64,000 nt of DNA, taken from Chloranthus sessilifolius (taxonomy: Eukaryota > Streptophyta > Magnoliopsida > Chloranthales > Chloranthaceae). Both the position numbers and the translations under genes were made by a program. The DNA lies in assembly GCA_021018995.1 (NCBI GenBank), contig CM037596.1:9809501-9873500 (forward strand). The letters run 5' to 3'. Of this stretch, positions 56,356 through 64,000 are shown piece by piece (positions within the stretch are counted from its first letter, which is position 1; every line of letters begins with the position of its first letter). The notes under the pieces are model-generated. The model did no database searches. It was given only the letters and a program-made list of their open reading frames with translations, and was not told the DNA's origin.

Positions 56356-57284
56356 ATGAATTGTGGGTCGTTGAATGTCTGTGGTCTCAATAATCGGACT
56401 AAAAGGAATGAGGTGAAAAAACTAATTAAAGAACAAAGTCTAGGTGTTCTTTGCCTAATGGAAACTAAAATCAGTTAGCCTAGAAGTGACAAAATTATGC
56501 GTTCGATAAAAAGGAGCTGGAATTGTGTCATGAATTATAATAGTCACTTGTTTGGGAGGGTGTGGATTATGTGGGACCCTGACAAGTTCTCGATTGATAA
56601 AATTGTTGAAACTGATCAATTGATTTATGTCAATGTTACAAGAAATGATGGTTTGCAATTTTTTCTTTCTGCTATATATGTTTCGAATCTTGCCTCTGAT
56701 AGAAGGTTGCTATAGAGTTCCCTCATAAATATTGCTGCTAACATCAATGGACCATGGCTCCTTAATGGGGACTTTAACCGTATCAGATTTCCTGAGAAAA
56801 AGATTGGGGGACGTGTAGTCCCAAGACACATTATGAGTGAATTTAATAATTATCTAGTTGCTTGTCAGTTGGGTGATCTTCGGGTTATTGGTAATTCACT
56901 TTCTTAGACCAATGGATCTCTTGGAAATAGGCGAATCCTTTGTTGACTTGATCAGGCTTTGGCTAACGTGCATTGGAAAAATTTATGGCGAAACATTTTG
57001 GTCGAGTATTTGCCTGCTGGAATATCAGATCACTCTGCTCTGATTAGTAGATTTCACTTTTCTGTTCCTTCGGGATCGAAACCTTTCAAATTCCTTACGG
57101 CATGGACCTCTCATATTGGGCTCAGAGATGCCATTGTTAAAGCTTGGGACGGCCAATTAAAGGTACTGATATGTTTGTTCTCCAACAAAAACTTAAATTC
57201 GTCAAGGAAGACATTAGGGAATGAAATAGAACTGAGTTTGGATCTATTCAAGCTAGAGTTCGTGTTGCTCAATCTATAGCCACA
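56356..57284 (+). pseudogene. LINE ORF2 endonuclease region (broken)
   Basis: Starts MNCGSLNVCGLNNRTKRNEV, followed by GVLCLMETKIS (catalytic Glu), WNCVMNYNSHLFGRVWIMWD, LLNGDFNRI (D and N) and ISDHSALI (SDH), the apurinic endonuclease-type motifs of L1. In-frame stops occur at 56476 (TAG), about 56713 and 56905. Frame changes occur near 56850-56960. Confidence 0.8.
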
Positions 57285-58774
57285 ATGGTTCAGAATTCCA
57301 TTCAGGGTGATCCTCTAAATGAGGAGCTAGCTAAGCAACAGAAGACTGCATTGATTGAACTTAACATGGAATTAAATAGAGAAGTGGAATTCTACTTCCA
57401 AAAGTCTCGTCATCAACACATCAATGATGGAGATCGTAATACCAAGTATTATCATGCTACGGTCAATACTAGAAGGGTTGTGAATAATCTGTATGAGATA
57501 GTGGATGAGGTTGGGAATAGAGTTGTTGATCCGGGTCAGATTGGGGACTATCTTGTTCAGCGCTATAAAAACATTTATACTCCTTCCAGCATTGACCATG
57601 TTCCTGCCATTCCTTTTAAGAGACGACTTATTCCCAAAAATTCCATTATGCTCTCTCGGACAGTTTCTAATGAGGAAATCACCAAGGTGGTGTTTGCCTC
57701 ACCAAATGGAGAAGCACATGGACCTAATGGCTTCCCTGCTGATTTTTTCAAGGTCTACTGTGATGTTGTCAAGAAGGATTTCTCTCGAGCGGTAAGAAAT
57801 TTCTTGCACAAGAAAAAACTTTTAAATTCTATTAATTCTATTTTTATTAGACTCATCCCGAAGAAAGTGACGCCAATACCATTGACAAATTTAGACCTAT
57901 CGCCCTATGTAACTTTGTCTATAAAGTTATTACAAAAATTATATCAAATAGACTTACTTTGGTACTTCCAAATCTTGTGAGCCCGAATCAATCCGCCTTT
58001 GTGAAGGGAAGGCGTATCACGGTAAATATTTTACTTGCTCATGAGATGGTTAGAAAGTTCCACCTTACTAGTGGTTTGAAAGTTGTGTGTGCAAAAATTG
58101 ATATCCGAAAAGCTTATGACTGAGTGAGATGAGATTTCGTTATTGAGATACTTAGACAAATTTGTTTTGAAGACATTTGGATAGCATAGATTACCCAATG
58201 TATTACTACCCCCACCTTCTCCATCCTTATTAATGGGTCCCCTTATGGTTTCTTTAGTGGAACATGTGGTCTTAGACAAGGGGATCCTTTGTCTCCTTTA
58301 TTATTTACTCCTATAATGGAAGCATTTACTTGTATTCTTGAATAATAGATTGATGAATGGAGGATTCGTGTTCCTAACTTGCTTGGTGGGCCTAGTGTTT
58401 CTCATCTCGTGTTTGCAGATGATCTCCTTCTCTTTTTGGATGATGACGTTGGCTCTGCAAAGGTGGTGAAAGAATCTGTTGAATTCTTTCATAGATGCTC
58501 TGGACTTATGGCAAATGATCACAAAAGCTCAGTTATATTTAGTGAAGCTTGTCAAGCAAAAAAGAAAATCTTGGATGGCTTAAACTTTAAGAAAGGATCT
58601 CTTCCCATTGGTTATTTGGGCATTTCCTTATTATCTTCAAAAATGACTCATTCTATGTGCAATCCTCTCATTCAGAAAATTAGGAATAGATTGGAAAGTT
58701 GGAAGGGACACTTTCTTATAGATTGGAAAGTTGGAAGGGACACTTTCTTTCTCATGCTGGCAGATTTGTTTTGA
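57285..58774 (+). pseudogene. LINE ORF2 reverse transcriptase (broken)
   Basis: FQKSRHQHINDGDRNTKYYH precedes the RT. Blocks include IRLIPKK, then in another frame [56 protein letters not shown] and VSHLVFADDLLLFL with the catalytic FADD kept. Frame changes are near 57880 and at 58120-58140, with stops at 58344-58349. A 28-bp tandem duplication at 58689-58748 adds a further break. Confidence 0.85.
58689..58748. repeat. 28-bp tandem duplication in the LINE RT
   Basis: GATTGGAAAGTTGGAAGGGA plus CACTTTCT occurs at 58689-58716 and 58721-58748, doubling the LESWKG..HF segment. Confidence 0.9.
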
Positions 58775-59930
58775 TTTCTTAGGTTTTGAGCAGTTTTCAA
58801 GTTCACTGGATGGGAGCTTTAATTTTTCCTACCAAAGAGAACTATTAAAGAGATTGAGCATATCTTTTGTCGGTTTCTTTGGAGAGGACCATCGTTGGCC
58901 CAGTCTTTGCATCCCATCAGTTGGAAGAGAATTTATAAACCAAAGGAGGAAGGAGGTCTTGGCATTCGCAATCTTACAGATTGGAATCGTGCTGGTATGG
59001 CTAAACTCTTTTGATTCATTGTTCAGAATGATTCTCTTTGGGCCCAAGCTATCGGGCCAAGTATGTAGGAAGACAGAGTATTTGGAATTGTTCTTGACCA
59101 AGTGATCCTTCATGGGCGTGGAGGGGAATACTTGTTGCCAGAGACGTTATTTTAAGACATTGCCAGATAGTTTTGGGGAATGAAGGTACTAGTATCTTCT
59201 GGTTTGATCCTTGGGTTAATGACAAGTCCCTTATTCCTACCTATAGTAGAAGACTTCTACTTCATTTATGTCTTGATGAGAACATTATGGTCAATGATGT
59301 GGTCCATGATGGAATGTGGATTTTGCCACGTCCCTCAACTATTCGATTGGAAGAAGCTTGGAAAGATGTTCGTACTATTGTTGCGCCAAATTCGGATCAA
59401 CATGATAGATGATGCTGGGAACCCTCAAGGGATGGAAAATTTTCTCTTCGGTCAGCTTGGCATGCCATTAGAACCAAAGGAATGGTGGTTGATTGGAAAA
59501 ACTTCATTTGGAATTCGGAAAATATTCTTAAGTACTCTTTCTGTGCATGACAAGCGATAAATTTTAAGCTCATGACTATGGACAATCTTTGCAAAAGGGG
59601 TATTAGTATCCCTTCTAAGTGTGTCTTATGTTGGGCTAATTTGGAGACAACTAAGCATTTATTTTTTAATTGTGGTTATTCTCAATGAATTTAGAGATCT
59701 ATCAAATCCAGGCTGGGAATCAAAACTATCAACAAACTTTCGTTGCTTGAAGAGTTGGAAGGGATGTATGGAAAGGTCAAAGGGAAAAAAAAGAAAGGAT
59801 CATCTGATTCGTAATGCCTTCTGCACTACCATCTCTTTTATTTGGAGAGAGCGGAATGATCGTATCTTCAATGATGTGATTACTCAAACGAAGACGATTT
59901 CTTCATAATATCATTAGAGAAGTCTCATTT
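58775..59930 (+). pseudogene. LINE ORF2 C-terminus with zf-RVT domain (broken)
   Basis: WKRIYKPKEEGGLGIRN (58920-58975, frame-shifted), STSIFWFDPWVNDKSL-type block at 59190-59230, then LRSAWHAIRTKGM, LCKRGISIPSKCVLCWANLE and TTKHLFFNCGYS (59585-59690), the zf-RVT zinc-binding motif of plant LINE polyproteins, and FIWRERNDRIFND near 59840. Several frame changes and stops. Confidence 0.8.
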
Positions 59931-60155
59931 CGAGTGACTTCTCTAAATTTTCCTGATGATGATGACAGTATTGGGGCGGTTTGGAATTTACAATAGGGTG
60001 ACTGTAAGGATTAATAGGAGTGATGGCAATGCTGAAGCTCCTGTTGATGTTTATTGATTGAGATGTTTTTGGATTCTTTGTAACATGAAATTTCCTTTTT
60101 AATAAAATAGGTGAGGACCCTACAACCTCAAGCTTACTTATAAAAAAAAAATAAT
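59931..60155 (+). other. LINE 3' end with A-rich tail
   Basis: Non-coding, ending ATAAAAAAAAAATAATAAAA at about 60136-60155, the usual L1 tail. Confidence 0.7.
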
Positions 60156-60367
60156 AAAAATGGTTACCAGGTTTAGTTCCACCCTTGGGTTTATCAACTG
60201 ATTAAAGTGGACTAATCAGATGGTTTGAATCTTTAATAAACACAATTTTATAAGTTGAGACATATATCAATGATGGGTTGTCCAATTCGACTTCTTTGAT
60301 TGATCAAACATATGTGCCACTTGGCCAAAACATGAATCGGCATGACACAGATATGTTTAAATAGGGT

Positions 60368-60419
60368 CATAGGAGTCATCCTCTATACATGAGTCGCGTA
60401 ATAGAGGATGACTCTTATG
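60368..60419. repeat. Inverted repeat hairpin, 19-bp arms, 14-nt loop
   Basis: CATAGGAGTCATCCTCTAT pairs with ATAGAGGATGACTCTTATG with one mismatch, loop ACATGAGTCGCGTA. Origin unknown. Confidence 0.85.
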
Positions 60420-60566
60420 GAAACATCACCCACTTACTTTTTAAATTCAATTAAGGACCCTGAGAAAAAGTTGGGGAAATTCGGACTTTCTTCCTTGTTA
60501 TTTGTTTGCTCTTGGAAATAATATATTTTAATTTGAGTGCATAATAGTCTTAATAGTTATTTTGTT

Positions 60567-60623
60567 AATAGCGACAGTTTTTGCAGCAAAAAACTGTCGC
60601 TAATAGTCTTATTTTTTGTAGTG
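60567..60623. mobile_element. CACTA-type MITE 3 (left end missing)
   Basis: Inner hairpin GCGACAGTTTTT / AAAAACTGTCGC, then CTAATAGTCTTATTTTTTGTAGTG, the right end of the MITE family seen at 30545 and 55654. The left CACTACAAAA end is not present. Confidence 0.75.
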
Positions 60624-61221
60624 GGATGGGTTTTATAAAGGTTTTGACAGGATTCCATAGCAAAAAGGCTCTAAGATGCTTAATATCACACAGATGTCTT
60701 CAACCTTGAGATATGTGGTGATCCATTTTCCAATGATTTTTTCAAGGGTAACATGCTTAAGGACCCATTATTCAAAAAAAAAGACTCATTATATCCGAAT
60801 TTTCTTTTGGAAGAAAAGTTTGAATACTCTACTCCATGGCTACCCATTTTCATTTGGTTTGGTATCGGATCACCGACTTGTTTATTTCTTGGTAAATTGG
60901 GAAATGGGTCTCCAAAATAGGATATATGACACTGCTTTTCATTTAACGTAATATTTGATGTAAAGTTCACAATGCTTAATCTATGGCATCAAAAAATTGC
61001 GTAGCAAAATGTCTCTAGGGGTGAGTTTGGGAACAAAGATTTAGTGAGATGGATTTGAATTTGGATAATTGGATTTCAATTTGGATAGCTGGATTTCAAA
61101 TCCTTTGTTTGAGAATAGTTTTAACGGGTTGGATTTGGATTTTCTCAAATCCCAATAATTTAGCCTAAAGTGAGGCTATATTTCAAATCCAAACCCAAAA
61201 CGTGTTGGTCTTATCGGGGCT

Positions 61222-61226
<5 letters not shown>

Positions 61227-61273
<47 letters not shown>
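61227..61273. repeat. (TC)n microsatellite
   Basis: About 23 TC units in a row. A shorter TC run lies at 37113-37134. Confidence 0.95.
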
Positions 61274-61277
<4 letters not shown>

Positions 61278-61493
61278 ATCTTCTCTGCTCAACTCTTTTG
61301 CTTTATCTATATTGCCATAAAAAAATTGTTCGGAATTCTCGCACTCGCAGTGATGTGGAATGCATTAATCTCGCACCTTGACTTGATGGCGGCCGTTTCT
61401 AAATCTTACAAGTTGAGCAAATAGTTAAGGATCCCTTGCCGATTGCTATCTACTAAGATATAAAGGGTTGTTTTTACGAATTTGTTCTCAGAA

Positions 61494-61640
61494 ATGGCTA
61501 GAGCAAAGATCGAAGTTCAGTCATCTCCCTCGAGAAGTAGCTTGACTGAGTCACTATCCGCATGTTCGAACAACGGAGAAGAAGCACCAATGATTGATGA
61601 GGTGATGGGTCTGATATCCATGGAGAAATTAGGGATTTAG
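61494..61640 (+). CDS. Small ORF of unknown nature
   Basis: 48 codons, Ser-rich N-terminus (QSSPSRSSLTESLSAC) then an acidic/hydrophobic tail. It lacks family features I recognise, has no conserved neighbour, and could be chance or a fragment of an exon. Listed only because it sits in a stretch without identified repeats. Confidence 0.12.
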   Translation: MARAKIEVQSSPSRSSLTESLSACSNNGEEAPMIDEVMGLISMEKLGI

Positions 61641-61699
61641 TTGTCTTCTTTTTCTTCATCTATATGATTCATATGTTTAATAATTTTGATATTTTTTCT

Positions 61700-61930
61700 A
61701 GAAGGGTGGCGTTAAAAAATCATTCACTGCCTTAAATTAGACGATCAAGATCATTTTTCTTCCCCATCTTCCACACAACAGATCTTGAGATTGTGGTCAC
61801 CTATCAAGTGACCGTGATCATGGGCATACCATGAGAAAGGGTTCTCAGGTGTCACTTTGAGGGATGTGTGCCACTTGGAATCAAGATCTCACCATTTGCT
61901 AGGTGCGCCATGATCTCTAGATCTATCTGA
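61700..61930. mobile_element. Long-TIR MITE, copy 3 (degraded)
   Basis: AATTAGACGATCAAGATC and CATCTTCCACACAACAGATC match the left arm of copies 1 and 2, and GCCACTTGGAATCAAGATCT with TTTGCTAGGTGCGCCATGAT matches the right inner part. The outer right arm is gone. Confidence 0.65.
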
Positions 61931-62039
61931 TATATCAAATACGTATTGGCCTAGGACCCAGCCGATATGCCTTATTTCGATTATCAACAATTATATATGT
62001 ATTAAAGAAAATTAATAGTCTACACAAGTTTGTAAGTAT

Positions 62040-62160
62040 TGTAGTGGTTGAGTGATTGTTTAGTGGCACCTAGGTTCTAGGTTCAAACCTCTTTAGGGGC
62101 ACAATAAATGACTTTTATTTTATTTTATCTATAGCCTATACATCTTAATGTGAGTATGTA
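62040..62160 (+). mobile_element. Possible tRNA-derived SINE
   Basis: TAGTGGTTGAGTG (box A-like, 62042-62054) and GGTTCAAAC (box B, 62080-62088) lie about 26 bases apart, followed by a T/A-rich stretch. It does not fold as a tRNA gene. No target duplication was recognised. Confidence 0.3.
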
Positions 62161-62554
62161 GCTCCATACAATAACCGAACTCTTGTTGAGACTCCTCTCC
62201 TAAATATGTTGCGTGCTCCATACAATAATTGAACTCTTATTGAGACTCCTCTCCTATCAACTCAGATTCTGTGTGCGTCTAAGTAATTTACTCGGACGAA
62301 GGAGGGTTGCTATCACTCAAAAAGTCTCGAAAAATGGTGGGACTCACTTGATCTGTGCCAAAATATGACTATATTTCGCACCCTAATATCGACACTTGGC
62401 CATCTGATGAAGGCAATCTGACAGCTATTGTGTAGTTCTATTGCTTTCAAGAGGCTTTGACCATTGGATCTTGAAAAAGCATAATAGAGTATGGTTAAGG
62501 GCAACATGGAAGCATTGAACCACGAAACCAACGAAAGCACTGAAATCCGTGAAG

Positions 62555-62800
62555 AGTCGATCGATCGATGATGAATAAGAAATGATCGCGCCAGAGTTCA
62601 TAGGGCCAAACCAATCGATCGATATCTTGGAATCGATCGATCGAGTTTAAAAAGACTTTTTTACCGCCCAAACATCACTTTAAATTTGACCGATTGATTG
62701 AGTAATTCAATTGATCGGCTTTAAGAGGAGAGCCCGCCAATTCCAGATTTTAAATTCAATCGATTGAACTTTGGAAATCAATCGATCGACCTGTAAATGG
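62555..62800. repeat. AATCGATCGATCGA-type palindrome cluster
   Basis: GTCGATCGATCGATG, CCAATCGATCGATAT, GGAATCGATCGATCGAG, TTCAATCGATTGAAC and AATCAATCGATCGACC: the same class of palindrome with a third consensus, again just upstream of a TATA box. Confidence 0.8.
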
Positions 62801-62821
62801 AAGAATTTTCAGCCCGTGCCC

Positions 62822-62829
62822 TATATAAA
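62822..62829 (+). promoter_or_regulatory. TATA box of the second Athila-type LTR
   Basis: TATATAAA, placed after the palindrome cluster as in the other Athila-like LTRs. Confidence 0.5.
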
Positions 62830-62949
62830 CAATGAAATGCTTAGTGTCTGGAAGTCCTTCTCGGCCGATTATCTTTAGTGATTTGTGGGGAGTTTTCTTA
62901 GTTTTTCATTGCAAATTTTTCTTACAACTTGAAGAGGATAGTAAGCCAT

Positions 62950-63360
62950 CAAAGGAGGCGCAACGATGACTTAACCCCAATATGAAAGAGGTCATTCTAA
63001 AGGAGATTATCAAGCTTCGACAGTGAGTGAGTGAGTCCAGTTCAGATCGTCCCAAAGAAGTCAGGAATAAGAGTGAAAGATAACGTCAAAGGGGAACTGA
63101 TGCCTACACGCGAGACCACTGGGTGGCGTGTTTGCATCGATTATTGAAAATTCAACATTGCTACGTGAAAGGATCATTTCCCCCTTCTGTTCATTGATAA
63201 GATTCTAGAAAACCTGGCTGAACAAGAGTTCTATTGTTTTCTCGATGGTTATTCGGGATAAAACCAATTTTTGGTATTTCCAGCAGATCAAGAGAAAATG
63301 ATGTTTACATGCCCTTACAACACCTTTGCATACCACAGGATGTCATACAGACTGTGTAAC
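62950..63360 (+). pseudogene. Athila-type reverse transcriptase fragment (broken)
   Basis: LNPNMKEVILKEIIKL, then after a loss of about ten codons VSPVQIVPKKSGIRVKDN, GELMPTRETTGWRVCIDY, KDHFPLLFIDKILENLAEQE, FYCFLDGYSG, DQEKMMFTCPYNTFAYHRMS and RLCN. This is the finger-palm part of the Athila RT; TPTR..TGWRVCIDYRK and YCFLDGYSG blocks are diagnostic of Athila/Tat. Stops replace CGA and TAC/CAA-like codons. It ends abruptly at 63360, before the catalytic Asp-Asp box, where another LTR seems to start. Confidence 0.8.
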
Positions 63361-64000
63361 TGATCAGTCACAAAATTTACCATTTTATTACCCTTAACTT
63401 AGTGATGCTAGACCCTAATTTGCTACCAATAATATGCTAATGTGCATATATTTAGATCAGTAAGTAGAAAAGATTAAAAGTGTTAATCTTTACTAAACTG
63501 AACTCAAAAATCAGTAAAAGGACAATCACACATAATTATGATCCCAATCGTAGCAAAGCCACCAGTTAGTGAACTGAAGGAAGAATTATGATCCCAAATT
63601 GTAATCTCGAGAGAGCGAACTAAAGAAGAAAAAGAAGAATCGTATTCACGATTCTATAGAAGAAGCTCTGGACTGGAGAAGAACATGCTGACGTGTGATT
63701 GATCAAAAGCTAGGAATCGTACTGAAGAAAGAAGAGAAATTGTATTTATGATTTTGTACCATTAAAGCTTATTACCGCTGAAGATCACGTGAAGAGTTGT
63801 ATCGCTATGCACAGAATAGAAAGAACTCTTATATTATAAGTCTTGAAATCTACGTATCTGAGAGGATTGGCGAAAGAATCCGGAACATCTCTACTGCTGA
63901 AAGTAAGGAATGAGTCCTGCGCACATCTACTATCTAAAGCAGGGAAGATTAGGATTAGAATTTTAGTTTTATTAGGAAACTCTTTTATTAGTAGTTTACT
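63361..64000 (+). repeat. Probable start of another LTR inserted in the Athila RT
   Basis: TGATCAGTCACAAAATTTAC begins exactly where the RT frame is cut, and the rest of the window is non-coding AT-rich sequence with GAAGAAG and GAATCGTA words. TGATC fits an LTR start. The right end and duplication lie beyond the window, so this is an inference. Confidence 0.4.

Larger units (their letters stand above)
54470..60155 (+). mobile_element. L1-type LINE (broken)
   Basis: Non-LTR retrotransposon with ORF1 (DUF4283-like plus zinc knuckle), ORF2 (endonuclease, RT, zf-RVT) and an A-rich 3' end after AATAAAATAGG. The 5' end is not defined; I use the first coding block. All parts have stops or frame changes, and a CACTA MITE has landed in ORF1. 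I found no convincing target duplication. Confidence 0.85.
60156..61226. other. Intergenic region
   Basis: No gene recognised. It contains a perfect hairpin (60368-60419), a truncated CACTA MITE (60567-60623) and, at 61030-61190, repeated GGATTTGAATTTGGA / CAAATCC words that may be a decayed MITE. Confidence 0.5.
62349..62949 (+). repeat. Athila-type LTR, truncated (second family)
   Basis: TGATCTGTGCCAAAATATGA matches the start of the Athila-like LTRs (TGATCGGTGCTGAAATATGA), and homology continues in patches for about 200 bp. It has its own palindrome cluster (62555-62800) and TATATAAA at 62822-62829. The 3' part of the LTR, PBS, gag and protease are missing; RT sequence follows at once. Confidence 0.7.

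Noticed and set aside
62040..62110. tRNA gene
   Set aside because: Box A- and B-like words are present, but the sequence does not fold into a cloverleaf with paired acceptor arm; kept only as a possible SINE.

Overview
This window is plant nuclear DNA made almost entirely of transposable elements. The evidence is a Ty3/gypsy chromovirus with a C-terminal chromodomain, Athila-type gag-protease and reverse transcriptase, three Ty1/copia elements with tRNA-iMet-type or degenerate primer sites, CACTA-type MITEs starting CACTACAAAAAA, a plant L1-type LINE with DUF4283-like, endonuclease, RT and zf-RVT regions, and an 8-bp-TSD hAT-like element. I found no host gene I could support. The species cannot be named from this sequence.

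Layout. 1-27178: an old Tekay/Del-type Ty3/gypsy element (5' LTR cut by the window edge; 3' LTR 24870-27178). Its gag is split by a later insertion at 1829-17911, a dimeric Athila-like non-autonomous element ordered LTR-gag/pro-LTR-gag/pro-LTR, with one perfect GGAGG duplication at its outer ends. Downstream of pol the Tekay element carries an extra ORF resembling the Athila-type 'putative plant transposon protein'. 29167-36480: decayed Ty1/copia element A, with a CACTA MITE in its leader. 36481-36795: a long-TIR MITE joined directly to copia A. 36976-45220: a non-autonomous hAT-like element with TSD CCAATCAG, into which copia element B (37386-44879, TSD TCCCA, LTRs about 1.5% different) inserted. 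The 5' half of copia B is inverted inside its own LTRs. 46889-47252: second copy of the long-TIR MITE. 47422-53339: copia C on the minus strand, the best-preserved pol in the window, with LTRs of unequal length. About 54470-60150: a broken LINE with a CACTA MITE (TSD TGT) in ORF1. 60150-64000: MITE remnants, a TC microsatellite, a possible SINE, a truncated Athila-type LTR fused to an RT fragment, and the probable start of another LTR at 63361 that cuts that RT.

How the parts relate. The dimeric element encodes gag and protease but no RT, RNase H or integrase, so it would need an autonomous Athila element in trans; the LTR-RT remnant at 62349-63360 shares its LTR start and may belong to such a partner family. 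Three different gypsy families here carry arrays built on ATCGAT/AATCGATT palindromes, which is the most unusual signal in the window. The rest is a record of nested insertion, inversion, recombination and C-to-T decay. I saw no convincing new defence, metabolic or regulatory system.
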